Assembly: GCF_903819435.1 (NCBI RefSeq)
Contig: NZ_CAIJDP010000060.1
Span: 310,001 to 374,000, forward strand
DNA: 64,000 nt
Source: Flavobacterium salmonis
GTDB taxonomy: Bacteria > Bacteroidota > Bacteroidia > Flavobacteriales > Flavobacteriaceae
Direction: 5' to 3'
Part shown: positions 18,025 through 27,706 of the stretch, one piece after another
How positions within the stretch are numbered: the stretch's first letter is position 1
Layout: every line of letters begins with the position of its first letter
Notes under the pieces: model-generated
The model's database searches: none
Told to the model about the DNA's origin: nothing
Seen by the model: only the letters and a program-made list of their open reading frames with translations
Position numbers and translations under genes: made by a program

Positions 18025-18056
18025 TCACCATATAAGTGATATAAGTTCATTTAAAA
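18025..18056 (+). repeat. 32-bp dispersed repeat, copy A
   Basis: The stretch beginning TTTCACCATATAAGTGATAT recurs without change at 49862-49893, where it forms the end of the AraC gene. Here it is non-coding, between the methyltransferase stop and its terminator. Confidence 0.75.
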
Positions 18057-18098
18057 AAGCGTTTTCAAAATAGAAATAATTTGAAAACGCTTTTTTTT
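18053..18098 (+). terminator. Terminator after the methyltransferase
   Basis: A 17-bp perfect stem (18053-18069 with 18080-18096, core GCGTTTTCAAA) with a 10-nt loop and a run of T. Confidence 0.9.
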
Positions 18099-18140
18099 AG
18101 CACAATTCCCAAATTACAAGCCTAACCAAACCTTTAAACC

Positions 18141-21035
18141 TTGGAACCTATTAAATCATTTCAGTTCTGTTTTGACATTAGTTTTGAAAAAAATCTGAAT
18201 ACCTATATTCCTACAGCCTATATTGTTGAGAATACGAGCGAAATAAAATATCTCAACAAAAAAGCTACAAAAGTTGTATTGGATAGTTTCGGAATTGATT
18301 TTGAAAATTTAGATTCAAATACTAAAAAAATCCTGACAGCCTGCGAATCCTTAAAACCTGAATTCATTTTCAAGAAGTTCGGTGCCAAAATCAAATCAGC
18401 GAAAACAATAGCTGATCTGCAAAAAGATTCTAAAATTGAGTTTGCAATCCGTCAGTATTTAAAATTTAATTTAAGTTCCTTTTATTATTTAATCGTGAAG
18501 GAGCAATTTCCTTTATCACTTAACATGAGCGCTGAAAAGGACTTTTACCGTTCGCGAGTTACAGTTGAACCACTTGAATTTGAACCTCAGATACAATTTG
18601 AAAAACATTCGAAAGGTATTACTTACACCCTTTCGCTAAAAGAAAATAAAACTACTTTTTCACCCATGAATAGTAGTATTGATATTCTTTTGGATGAACC
18701 GGGGTGGTTAATTATTGATAAAAAATTAGGGCAGCTAAAAGAACTGAATGCTAAAAAACTGACTCCGTTTTTAAAGAAAAAATCAATTGAAATTCCATCA
18801 AAATTGGTGGATGATTATTTTAAAGGATTTATACCCGAAATAGCTAAAAAAATTGATATTGAAGCTACTGGTTTTGAAATGGAACTTCGTGACCAAATAA
18901 TTTCGAGTACAATTCAGCCTGTTTATGATTTTTTTAAAAACTGTTATTACCTAAATCTTTACTTCGATTACAACGGTTATGTTTTTGATGCCGGCAAAAC
19001 CAAAAAAACACATTCTTTTGTTGATTTCAGTATTGCTAACGAACCCAAAATAATTCAGTTTAAAAGGAGTGCCGTAGAAATTTTATACACAAAAAAATTA
19101 CTTGAAATTGGTTTAGTAAAAGTCAAAAACGAATTGTTTGGACTTGAAACAGAAGTGAATGATCCTTATATCAATATTCAATTGATTATTGACAACAAGG
19201 AAAAGCTTGAAAGTTTAGGCTTTACAATCCAAAACCTGAAACTTGAAAGCAAAGAAATCATTACAGAAAGTAATACGATTTCGATTGCAAAAGAAACAAA
19301 AGCCGATTGGTTTGATATTAAAATCATCGTTACTATTGGCAATTATAAAATCAATTTCAGCGAAATTATTCCGAATATAAAAAGCAAGGAAAGACTTTTT
19401 ATGTTACCTGACGGAAATTACTTTTTAATTCCGCTGGAATGGTTTAGCAAATATGGTTCTTTGGCAAAACTGGCAAAAACAGAAAACGGAGCATTACTTT
19501 TACGTAAAAGTAATTTCACCGCTTTGGACGGAATTTCAGAAATTGATAATAATGTAATTACTCATGCTGAATATACTCCCTCAGATTTACTAAAAACAAC
19601 TTTAAGACCGTATCAAATTGAGGGTGTAAAATGGCTTTTGGGACATTTCAATTCTAATCTGGGTGCTTGTCTCGCGGATGACATGGGACTTGGAAAGACA
19701 TTACAGACTTTAGCTGTTTTGGTTTCTGTACAGGAGCAATTAGGCTTTACAACGAAAACGACCAATTTTGATTTGTTTGCAAATGAAACGACTGTTGAAA
19801 GAGAGCCTCTAAAAGCTTTGATAGTGCTGCCTTCCTCTTTGGTTTTTAACTGGTTTAATGAGACTGGAAAGTTTACGCCACACTTTTCAAAAATGCAATA
19901 TGTGGGTAATGACAGAAAATTACTCGCAGGCAGATTAGATTCAACTGATTTGATTTTTACCAGTTACAGCATCGTTCACCGGGATATTTCCATTTTAGAA
20001 AAGTATAATTTCCGCTATCTGATTTTAGATGAAAGTCAGTATATTAAAAACAAAAATTCTAAAATTTTTAAAGCCATCAATAAAATCAGTACAGGTCATA
20101 AAATTGCGCTGAGTGGTACGCCAATCGAAAATTCGCTTGACGATTTATGGTCGCAGATGCAGTTTATCAATCCGGATATTCTGGGCAGTTATGCTTTTTT
20201 TGTGGGAAATTTCAAAAATCCGATTGAGAAAAAGCAGAATGAAGAAGTTTTAACCGAATTAAAAAACCTCATCCAGCCTTATATTTTGCGACGAACCAAA
20301 GAACAGGTTTTAAAAGATTTACCGGAATTGACAGAGCAGATTTATTATTGCGATATGGATCCGGAACAGGAAAAATTATATGAGAAAGAAAAATCTAAAG
20401 CTCGTAATTTCCTCCTTAAAACCGATGGTTCAAGCCCAGATAAAATCAGTATTATCAATACTTTGATGAAACTGCGACAATTGAGTAATCATCCGAAAAT
20501 GGTCGATGCAGATTCCGAAATTGATTCCGGAAAATATATTGCTGTTACCAATTATCTTGAAAATTTAGTTAAAGTAAAACAAAAAGTAATCATTTTCAGT
20601 TCGTTTGTTACCAACCTGAACTTTTATACCGATTGGTGCAAACAAAACAAAATCGAATTTTGCGAAATTACAGGAGAAACCCCAGCCGGCAAACGAGAAC
20701 AACAGGTAAAATTGTTTCAGGAAAACGAAAATCCGTTGTTGTTTTTTATTTCGTTGAAAGCAGGTGGCGTTGGTCTAAATATCACAAAAGCTTCTTATGT
20801 TTTATTTTTAGATCCGTGGTGGAATCCTTTCGCAGAAAAGCAAGGAGTTGCACGAGCACACCGAATTGGGCAGTTGAATAAAGTAAATGTAATTCGTTTT
20901 ATCTCGAAAAATACAGTTGAAGAAAAAATAGTGAAACTTCAGGAAAATAAAAAGCTATTGTCTGATTCTCTTTTGGAAGAAAGTTATATCAATGACGAAC
21001 TTGAAGGCAACTTAGCCTATATTTTGGGATCTTAA
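18141..21035 (+). CDS. SNF2-family DEAD/DEAH helicase
   Basis: The 964-residue protein has a long, family-specific N-terminal region (about 480 residues, no named domain seen) and a Swi2/Snf2 ATPase. Walker A is DDMGLGKT (about 512-519). The Walker B equivalent is ILDESQYIKN. Motif III is LSGTPIENS. The C-terminal helicase lobe carries SLKAGGVGLNIT and ARAHRIGQ. Such proteins remodel protein-DNA or protein-RNA complexes rather than unwind long duplexes. The start is a TTG, since a stop lies two codons upstream and no ATG is near. It is cytosolic. No neighbouring partner is obvious. Confidence 0.9.
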   Translation: MEPIKSFQFCFDISFEKNLNTYIPTAYIVENTSEIKYLNKKATKVVLDSFGIDFENLDSNTKKILTACESLKPEFIFKKFGAKIKSAKTIADLQKDSKIEFAIRQYLKFNLSSFYYLIVKEQFPLSLNMSAEKDFYRSRVTVEPLEFEPQIQFEKHSKGITYTLSLKENKTTFSPMNSSIDILLDEPGWLIIDKKLGQLKELNAKKLTPFLKKKSIEIPSKLVDDYFKGFIPEIAKKIDIEATGFEMELRDQIISSTIQPVYDFFKNCYYLNLYFDYNGYVFDAGKTKKTHSFVDFSIANEPKIIQFKRSAVEILYTKKLLEIGLVKVKNELFGLETEVNDPYINIQLIIDNKEKLESLGFTIQNLKLESKEIITESNTISIAKETKADWFDIKIIVTIGNYKINFSEIIPNIKSKERLFMLPDGNYFLIPLEWFSKYGSLAKLAKTENGALLLRKSNFTALDGISEIDNNVITHAEYTPSDLLKTTLRPYQIEGVKWLLGHFNSNLGACLADDMGLGKTLQTLAVLVSVQEQLGFTTKTTNFDLFANETTVEREPLKALIVLPSSLVFNWFNETGKFTPHFSKMQYVGNDRKLLAGRLDSTDLIFTSYSIVHRDISILEKYNFRYLILDESQYIKNKNSKIFKAINKISTGHKIALSGTPIENSLDDLWSQMQFINPDILGSYAFFVGNFKNPIEKKQNEEVLTELKNLIQPYILRRTKEQVLKDLPELTEQIYYCDMDPEQEKLYEKEKSKARNFLLKTDGSSPDKISIINTLMKLRQLSNHPKMVDADSEIDSGKYIAVTNYLENLVKVKQKVIIFSSFVTNLNFYTDWCKQNKIEFCEITGETPAGKREQQVKLFQENENPLLFFISLKAGGVGLNITKASYVLFLDPWWNPFAEKQGVARAHRIGQLNKVNVIRFISKNTVEEKIVKLQENKKLLSDSLLEESYINDELEGNLAYILGS

Positions 21036-21110
21036 TGATGAAATCCAATACAAAAGCGTCTTTTTCGTTCTATAAAATTGTTATATTTACAATCTTACAA
21101 ACGTAATCTG

Positions 21111-22364
21111 ATGTTAAAATTTTCATATACAAGCTTTATTTTTCTTTTTATTTTCAGTTTGGCGAAAGCCCAGGAAAAAGAAATTAATCCGCCATACAAT
21201 ATAAAAACAGTTTCATTTGTACAAAATGGCAGCAATGTAGTCCCAATATTTGAATTAGGTTCCACATTTGAACTTCAATTTGATGATTTATACGGCAACG
21301 AAGCCAATTATTATTTCGAAATTGTACATTGTGACTACAACTGGAAGCCTTCAGAAATCCCTAAAACAGATTATATTCGGGGTTTTGACAATCAAAGAAT
21401 TATGGATTATTCGAATTCTTTCAATACGCTCCAGAATTACTCGCATTATAAGTTACCTTTTCCAAATCAGTTTGCTACTCAGCTAAGAATTTCAGGTAAT
21501 TATATGGTCAAAATCCTAAATGAAGACAGAGAGCTTATTTTCTCCAGAAAGTTCATTTTATACGAAAATCACTCTACTGTAGCAGCTCAGGTTAAACGAA
21601 CCCGAAATTTAAACAACATTGAATACAAACAAAATCTTGATATTGCCATTACTTCAAATGACATTGCTTTTCAGACACCATTACAAAACGTAAAAATACT
21701 TTTAATGCAGAATGGTGATTTTAATACGAGTATTAAAAATATTCCCCCACAATATACACTTGGTAATCAATTGGTTTATAAATACGACAGTGAAACACAA
21801 TTTTGGGGCGGAAATGAATTTTTATACTTTGAGAATAAAGATATTAGAGCTGCAAATAACAATGTAGCGAAAGTAAATTCAAGCAGTGATATTTACAGTT
21901 CATTTTTATACACAAGCCCAGCAAGAGGCAATCAGATTTATACGGTATATCAGGATGTCAATGGAAATTTTGTAGTCAAAAATATTAACGGATCCAATCA
22001 GGAAATTGAAGCTGATTACGCCTGGGTCTATTTTAGCCTTTCAGCTCCTGCATTCAGGTTAAACAAAGACATTTATATTACCGGAATGTTCAATAATTAC
22101 AGTTTGTCGCCAGAATACAAAATGGATTATAATGCAGATAAAGGTATTTATGAAAAAGCCGTAATGATTAAACAGGGTTTTACAAATTTTCAATACACAG
22201 TTGCTGACAAAAATGGTGTTATTGATTATGAAAATGCCATCGACGGAAACTTTTATCAAACTGAAAACGAATACACTATTTTAGTCTATTACCGTGAAAA
22301 TACAGACCGTTACGAAAGAGTTATCGGAAAAGGAAACGCCAACTCATTGAACATTATTAACTAA
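21111..22364 (+). CDS. Type IX secretion system plug protein (DUF5103)
   Basis: This DUF5103 protein is about 417 residues long with a signal peptide (FLFIFSLAKAQ). The family pattern FxxxHCDYNWKPS...FDNQRIMDY is clear at its N-terminal domain. In Flavobacterium johnsoniae the DUF5103 protein was found bound to the SprA translocon and called Plug, closing the periplasmic side of the channel; that is established knowledge transferred here by family. I chose the ATG at 21111, which gives a proper signal peptide. The last 27 codons and the stop lie in the first copy of a 126-bp tandem duplication. Confidence 0.88.
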   Translation: MLKFSYTSFIFLFIFSLAKAQEKEINPPYNIKTVSFVQNGSNVVPIFELGSTFELQFDDLYGNEANYYFEIVHCDYNWKPSEIPKTDYIRGFDNQRIMDYSNSFNTLQNYSHYKLPFPNQFATQLRISGNYMVKILNEDRELIFSRKFILYENHSTVAAQVKRTRNLNNIEYKQNLDIAITSNDIAFQTPLQNVKILLMQNGDFNTSIKNIPPQYTLGNQLVYKYDSETQFWGGNEFLYFENKDIRAANNNVAKVNSSSDIYSSFLYTSPARGNQIYTVYQDVNGNFVVKNINGSNQEIEADYAWVYFSLSAPAFRLNKDIYITGMFNNYSLSPEYKMDYNADKGIYEKAVMIKQGFTNFQYTVADKNGVIDYENAIDGNFYQTENEYTILVYYRENTDRYERVIGKGNANSLNIIN

Positions 22365-22533
22365 ACATTCTAAAAAAGGATTTCAATCGAATCATTTTTT
22401 TTCGTAATAGTCTATTACCGTGAAAATACAGACCGTTACGAAAGAGTTATCGGAAAAGGAAACGCCAACTCATTGAACATTATTAACTAAACATTCTAAA
22501 AAAGGATTTCAATCGAATCATTTTTTTTCGTAA
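22282..22533 (+). repeat. Perfect 126-bp tandem duplication
   Basis: Unit 1 (22282-22407) and unit 2 (22408-22533) are the same base for base. Each unit holds the last part of the plug gene with its stop codon, plus 43 bp of downstream sequence including an 8-T run. The stop in unit 1 is used, so unit 2 is a non-coding copy. The second unit ends inside the -7 element of apaG. Confidence 0.95.
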
Positions 22534-22538
22534 GTTTG
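22531..22538 (+). promoter_or_regulatory. -7 element of the apaG promoter
   Basis: TAAGTTTG fits TAnnTTTG. Its first three bases belong to duplication unit 2. At the end of unit 1 the equivalent position reads TAATAGTC, so only the second copy gives a working element. Confidence 0.6.
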
Positions 22539-22572
22539 CACATATAACGCACACATATATACTACGTTAGTT

Positions 22573-22959
22573 ATGGTTTCTCAGATAACAAGAGGCATAA
22601 AAATATCTGTTTTGACTAGTTTTGAAGGTACTTACTTCAAGAACTACAAGATTCATTTTGCTTTTAGTTATGTGGTCACAATCGAAAACCACAGTAAGGA
22701 TTCAGTTCAATTAACATCCCGCCACTGGGAAATTTTCGATTCCCTAAATGACTTAGAAGTAGTTGATGGAGAAGGTGTTATTGGAAAAAAACCTGTTTTA
22801 AAACCAGGCGAAAATCATACTTACAGTTCAGGTTGTTTATTATCATCACCTTATGGTTCGATGAAAGGTCATTTTAATATGATTAATTTTACTACAACCA
22901 AAATATTTAAAGTTATAGTTCCTACGTTTAGGATGTGTGCTCCATTTGCTTTGAATTAA
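22573..22959 (+). CDS. apaG: ApaG domain protein
   Basis: The 128-residue protein is a single ApaG (fibronectin-III-like) domain with the typical YVVTIENHS strand, the SRHWEIFD segment and the GEGVIGKKP glycine-rich loop (GxGVxG). E. coli ApaG is linked to Co2+/Mg2+ resistance, but the biochemical role is unclear. It is cytosolic and complete. It ends one base from the convergent pdeM stop. It is not adjacent to ksgA/apaH as in enterobacteria. Confidence 0.9.
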   Translation: MVSQITRGIKISVLTSFEGTYFKNYKIHFAFSYVVTIENHSKDSVQLTSRHWEIFDSLNDLEVVDGEGVIGKKPVLKPGENHTYSSGCLLSSPYGSMKGHFNMINFTTTKIFKVIVPTFRMCAPFALN

Positions 22960-22960
22960 A

Positions 22961-23593
22961 TTAGTTTTTAATTTCTATTACTTCTCCTTTTGCAAGAGCA
23001 TACACTTTGTCATTTTCTTCGGGAATCAGATAAAAATTACCTGTAAATTCTCCAAAAGCCGGAAAAATCATTTGATTCGTTTTTCTGAAAAAACAAGACA
23101 AGCTTAAGAATTGCTTTCCTAATCCTTTTAGTTTAATTCCCGGATGAATGTGTCCGCAAAAATTGAAGAGATTTTCTCTTTCTGTTGGATGATGTGTTAA
23201 TAAAAAATCATGAATTATGAGTTCTGAATAAATTTCTATATGTAAATCTATATAATTTTTTTTCGAAATGATATCGTGATTACCTTCCACCAAAATAATC
23301 TGATTTTTTATCCTTTTAGTCCAGTCTGAAAACAAATTCCATTCTTTATTCATTTTACTATGAAATAAATCCCCTAAGAAAATTATAGTTTCAGCATCAA
23401 ATAATTCTAAAATATTGTTTAACCGTTTAAAATTCTCCGGAATCGCTTTCTCCGGAATCGCCATTCCGTGTTTTCTGAAGTGTGATACTTTGCCTAAATG
23501 CAAATCTGATATTAAAAGTATTTTTTTTTCTTCCCAGAAAGCCGCACCGCAAGGATGTAAAATAAAATTTTGCTTATTGATTGTAATTTTCAT
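22961..23593 (-). CDS. pdeM: Ligase-associated DNA repair endonuclease PdeM
   Basis: This 210-residue metallophosphoesterase carries all calcineurin-like motifs: D30-L-H32, GDLFHS (74-79), GNHD (104-107) and GHIHPG (about 145-150). PdeM is the nuclease of the bacterial ligase-associated (LDR) repair set. It lies 4 bp after the helicase gene and closes the four-gene operon. It should act in the cytosol on DNA ends or gaps together with its neighbours. Confidence 0.93.
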   Translation of the reverse strand: MKITINKQNFILHPCGAAFWEEKKILLISDLHLGKVSHFRKHGMAIPEKAIPENFKRLNNILELFDAETIIFLGDLFHSKMNKEWNLFSDWTKRIKNQIILVEGNHDIISKKNYIDLHIEIYSELIIHDFLLTHHPTERENLFNFCGHIHPGIKLKGLGKQFLSLSCFFRKTNQMIFPAFGEFTGNFYLIPEENDKVYALAKGEVIEIKN

Positions 23594-23597
23594 ATTA

Positions 23598-26087
23598 TTA
23601 TTTCATATAACTCGCTGTCATCTTTTTGATTCTTTCCGCCAATGTTTCGCTTGATAATTTTTCCCTCAAACGATCTGTAATGATTGGAAAACTGAATGGT
23701 GTAGGTTTTTTGCATTGTTTCCAGACAATAGTCTGTTGATTTACCCTTTCTAAAGCCTGAATCAAACGACCTTCTTCCAAATGATGTTCAAATGTTTCTG
23801 TATAAGCCTGCTGGAGTAATAAATTATCCGGCTCATAATCTCTGAAAACTTCAAAAAGCAATTGCGAGCCACTCTGCAAATGTTTTGTTTTAACAGGTCT
23901 TCCGCGCATTCCGGTAAAAACTAGTCCTGCAATTACGGCAATATCCCTGAATTTTCTGCGAGCCATTTCTGTTAAATTAAGGCTCTTCTGCAAATCATGA
24001 TGCACATATTCGGTAGAAAACAAATTGTTATCAAAAACCGACTGCATGTCAATTTCCTGATCGGAGAGCAATTCAAACCCGTAATCATTATAAGCCAAAG
24101 AAAAAGTAATTGGAGATAATAAACTAATGCGATAGGATAAAATACTGGCTAAAGCTTCATGCACAAACCGACCTTCGAAAAGATAAAAAACAGCATGAAA
24201 ACCTTCTCTGGTTTTAAAGGTTTCAATTAAGAATTCATCATCGCCAGGGACAATACTTTCCTTTCGCTGCCTTGCAAAGATAGGCTGCAAAGCTTTTAAT
24301 TCCGGGGTCAGATTCTCACTATTAGCAGCGTATAATTCTTCCCGAAGCAATTCGCTCATCTGGACAGATAATGCCATGCGCCCTCCCATCCAGCTCACAG
24401 TTCGTGACTCTTTTTTGGGATCAGCCTTTCGAACCAAAACCTGCATATTTTTTACACGAAATAATTCCAAACGTTTTCCTGCAAAGGTAAAAACATCTCC
24501 CGGCTGTAGTTTTGAGGCAAACCATTCTTCAATATTTCCAATATAACCTCCGCTTAAAAATTTCACATTTAATGAAGCATCACCCACGATGGTTCCTATC
24601 TGCATTCGGTGATGCAGTGCAATCAATCGACTGTTAATTTTAAAACGTCCGTCTACTTCAATTTCTACTTTTTTGAATTCCTCATACGCTTGTAAACTTT
24701 GACTTCCGTTGGTAATAAAGTTCAGAATCCAGTTCCAGTTTTCTTTTGTAATATTTTGATAACAGAATGTTTGTCGGACTTCTTCAAAAATTTCATCCGG
24801 AAAAAATCCGTCAGAAACAGCTAACGTATTCAGATATTGTACCAAAACATCCCAACTGTTCAAATAGGGTATTCGGTCTTCGACAATAGTTTTGGCAACC
24901 GCTTTTTTCAGTGCTGAAGCTTCAATTAGTTCAATGGCATGTGTAGCAAGAAAATAAATTACACTTTCTTTTCCGGGTTGATGGCCACTTCGTCCTGCTC
25001 TTTGCAGAAAACGGGCAACACCTTTTGGTCCACCCACCTGAATGATGGTTTCAACAGGAGCAAAATCAACTCCTAAGTCTAAACTAGAAGTACAAACCAC
25101 TACTTTTAATTCTTCATTTCTAATCGCATTTTCAACCCACAAACGGGTTTCCCTGCTTATGCTTCCGTGATGCATGGCCATATCTCCGGCAAACTCCGGA
25201 TATTTCTCCAATATTGCCTGAAACCACATTTCGCAGGCAGATCGTACGTTGGTAAAAATTAAAGTCGTTTTGCTTTTCCGAACTATTTTGGCCACCTCAT
25301 CAATTAGATGTAATCCCATGTGACCACGCCACGGATAACTGTCCATTTTGTCGGGCAATATTGAAAGTACTTTTATTTTTTTGTTGATATTGGCTTTAAT
25401 CAAAACCGAATTATTATAAGTTTCTGAATTTACACCTAACAATACCTGTTGCGCCAGTTCAAGATTTCCGATGGTGGCTGAAATTCCCCAAATACGCATT
25501 TTTGGTGCAATAGTTTTTAATCGGGATAAAGCGAGTTCCATTTGAACGCCCCTTTTTGTACCTAATAATTCGTGCCATTCATCGACCACAATGGCGGAGC
25601 AATTGGCAAAAGTTTTTGCAAATTCTTTAGATGCCAAAAGCAATTGCAGACTTTCAGGTGTCGTAACCAACAGATCCGGCATTTTTTTACTTTGCTTTGT
25701 TCTTTCGCTCTGGGAAGTATCTCCAGATCGGATTCCGACCGTCATTTGTGTATCCAGATCGTTAAGAATTCTTTCAGCTGCTTGTTTTATTTCTACTGAA
25801 AGAGCGCATAACGGTGTTATCCAAATCGCCTTTAATCCTGGTTTATGTTTAGCTACGCTCCGTTCGGCTTTGCCTCGGGTGGTTTTATAATTCGGGTTTT
25901 TCTTCATGTAATCGAGAAGGATCGGAAACCATAAGGCGTAGGTTTTTCCGCTTCCTGTTGGCGCGTTTAATAACCCGTTTTTGCCTTGCAGAAAAGCTGT
26001 CCACGTTTGGGTTTGGAATGGAAATGCTTTCCAGCCCTGATCTTGAAACCAGTTTTCTGCAATGGTATAAAGTTCGTCTCTGTTCAT
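23598..26087 (-). CDS. Ligase-associated DEXH-box helicase (Lhr-like)
   Basis: The 829-residue protein has an Lhr-type superfamily 2 core. Walker A is NAPTGSGKT (about 37-45), the DEXH box is VVDEWHELLG, motif III is ISATIGN, and motif VI is QRAGRSGHQPG. A winged-helix and Lhr C-terminal region follow. It is the helicase of the LDR cassette (TIGR04121-type in my recollection). Its start is 17 bp after the ligase stop. The probable role is opening or remodelling DNA for end processing and ligation. Confidence 0.93.
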   Translation of the reverse strand: MNRDELYTIAENWFQDQGWKAFPFQTQTWTAFLQGKNGLLNAPTGSGKTYALWFPILLDYMKKNPNYKTTRGKAERSVAKHKPGLKAIWITPLCALSVEIKQAAERILNDLDTQMTVGIRSGDTSQSERTKQSKKMPDLLVTTPESLQLLLASKEFAKTFANCSAIVVDEWHELLGTKRGVQMELALSRLKTIAPKMRIWGISATIGNLELAQQVLLGVNSETYNNSVLIKANINKKIKVLSILPDKMDSYPWRGHMGLHLIDEVAKIVRKSKTTLIFTNVRSACEMWFQAILEKYPEFAGDMAMHHGSISRETRLWVENAIRNEELKVVVCTSSLDLGVDFAPVETIIQVGGPKGVARFLQRAGRSGHQPGKESVIYFLATHAIELIEASALKKAVAKTIVEDRIPYLNSWDVLVQYLNTLAVSDGFFPDEIFEEVRQTFCYQNITKENWNWILNFITNGSQSLQAYEEFKKVEIEVDGRFKINSRLIALHHRMQIGTIVGDASLNVKFLSGGYIGNIEEWFASKLQPGDVFTFAGKRLELFRVKNMQVLVRKADPKKESRTVSWMGGRMALSVQMSELLREELYAANSENLTPELKALQPIFARQRKESIVPGDDEFLIETFKTREGFHAVFYLFEGRFVHEALASILSYRISLLSPITFSLAYNDYGFELLSDQEIDMQSVFDNNLFSTEYVHHDLQKSLNLTEMARRKFRDIAVIAGLVFTGMRGRPVKTKHLQSGSQLLFEVFRDYEPDNLLLQQAYTETFEHHLEEGRLIQALERVNQQTIVWKQCKKPTPFSFPIITDRLREKLSSETLAERIKKMTASYMK

Positions 26088-26104
26088 TTTTATGATTTTG
26101 ACTT

Positions 26105-27706
26105 CTAAGAAATCATACTTTTTAAATCTTCAATTGAATTGGCTTCCTCAATTTTCTTATCCTGTCGCCACCGCAAAATTCTTGGAAAACGGGTTGCAAT
26201 CCCACTTTTATGTCTTTTGGAAAGTGCGATTCCTTCGAAACCAATTTCGAAAACCAATTGGGGCGTTACACTTCGAACCGGACCAAATCGTTCCAACGTA
26301 TTTTTTTTGATAAAGTCATCTACTTTTCTGAATTCCGCATCCGTTAAACCGGAATAAGCTTTGGCGAAGGTTACTAATTCTCTTTCTCCGTTATCGTTAA
26401 TCTGCCAAAGTGCGAAAGTATAGTCTGTAAATAAATTAGATCTTCTTCCGTGACCGCGCATCGCATACGTTAAAACGGCATCAATCACCAACGGTTCTAT
26501 TTTCCATTTCCACCAATCACCTTTTTTTCTTCCCACCTGATAGGGCGAGTCGTTTCGTTTTAACATCAAACCTTCGCTTTTCATTTCGCGGGCACGCATT
26601 CTTTCGTTTGTAACATCTTGCCAGGAATGGAGCAACACCCTTTCTGATAATTGAAAAGAAGCCGTTTTATCTTTAATTGAATTGTATAATTGTTCTAATA
26701 ATAATCTTCTTTCGGAATACGGTAAATTTCGAATATCCTGACCTTCCCATTCTAAAATATCATAGGCTTTTAATATTACAGGCACTTTTTCAAGTAAACT
26801 AACTGATATTGTTTTACGTCCAATTCTGGCTTGCAAATCATTAAAAGTCCCAATTTCTTTTTCGGGAAAAGCTAAAATTTCCGCATCAATAACGGTACCA
26901 TCCGGAATAATTCCGACGAAAGACCGAAACTCAGGGTATTTATCGGTAACAAGCTCCTCGCCTCTTGACCAGACATAAATTTCATTGTCCCTAATAATCG
27001 TTTGCGAGCGAATTCCGTCCCATTTATGTTCAATTGACCAGTCTTCAGGATTTCCTAAATTATCGACTTCGCCTTCAATTGGATAAGCTAAATAAAACGG
27101 ATATGGTTTTGACAAATAATCACTGCTTTTTTCATCCAGAATCAATTCCTGAAACGTAATTTTATTCGGATCCCAATTTCCCATTAATTTATAAGCCAAA
27201 GCATCTTCATCTACATTTTCTGCTTTAGATAAAGCTCTGGTCATTAATTTTTGGCTTACGCCGATTCTTAAACTTCCGGTAATTAATTTGGTAAAAACAA
27301 AGCGTTCGTAATAATTGAGTGCTAACCAATTTTCGTGCAAATATTCTTTTTTCTCAATATCTGATTTCTTTTTTAACGCAATAATTTCCTGAAGATATTC
27401 GGTTAAACTTTTGTCAGAATGTTCTTTGGTTGTTGGAATGATTAAAGCGATAGTTTCCGCCAAATCCCCAACAATATGATAACTTTCCTCAAAAAGCCAT
27501 AGCGGAATATTCGCCAATTCATTTGCCCAAATCCGCAGTAAAGTGGTATTAACCGGTCTTGGCGGACGACGATGTGACAAAATCGCAATCGTCCATACTT
27601 TATCTTCTGGCGATGCATTTTTAAAATACGTCGTCAGAGCATCGACTTTTACGTTGGTTTTATTAGAACTGTCGAGTGTCTTAATGAGTTGGGCGAAATT
27701 TTTCAT
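26105..27706 (-). CDS. ATP-dependent DNA ligase (LDR cassette)
   Basis: The 533-residue protein has an N-terminal helical DNA-binding domain, then the nucleotidyltransferase core with motif I EHKWDGIR, in which K228 is the adenylated lysine. The later motifs SEGLMLKR and WWKWKI, and an OB-fold C-terminus, complete the enzyme. It seals nicks using ATP, separately from the replicative NAD-dependent ligase. Its start codon directly follows the exonuclease stop with no gap. Confidence 0.95.
   Translation of the reverse strand: MKNFAQLIKTLDSSNKTNVKVDALTTYFKNASPEDKVWTIAILSHRRPPRPVNTTLLRIWANELANIPLWLFEESYHIVGDLAETIALIIPTTKEHSDKSLTEYLQEIIALKKKSDIEKKEYLHENWLALNYYERFVFTKLITGSLRIGVSQKLMTRALSKAENVDEDALAYKLMGNWDPNKITFQELILDEKSSDYLSKPYPFYLAYPIEGEVDNLGNPEDWSIEHKWDGIRSQTIIRDNEIYVWSRGEELVTDKYPEFRSFVGIIPDGTVIDAEILAFPEKEIGTFNDLQARIGRKTISVSLLEKVPVILKAYDILEWEGQDIRNLPYSERRLLLEQLYNSIKDKTASFQLSERVLLHSWQDVTNERMRAREMKSEGLMLKRNDSPYQVGRKKGDWWKWKIEPLVIDAVLTYAMRGHGRRSNLFTDYTFALWQINDNGERELVTFAKAYSGLTDAEFRKVDDFIKKNTLERFGPVRSVTPQLVFEIGFEGIALSKRHKSGIATRFPRILRWRQDKKIEEANSIEDLKSMIS

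Noticed and set aside
22408..22533. Extra coding copy of the plug protein end
   Set aside because: The stop in unit 1 ends translation and unit 2 has no start or ribosome site, so it is a non-coding duplicate.
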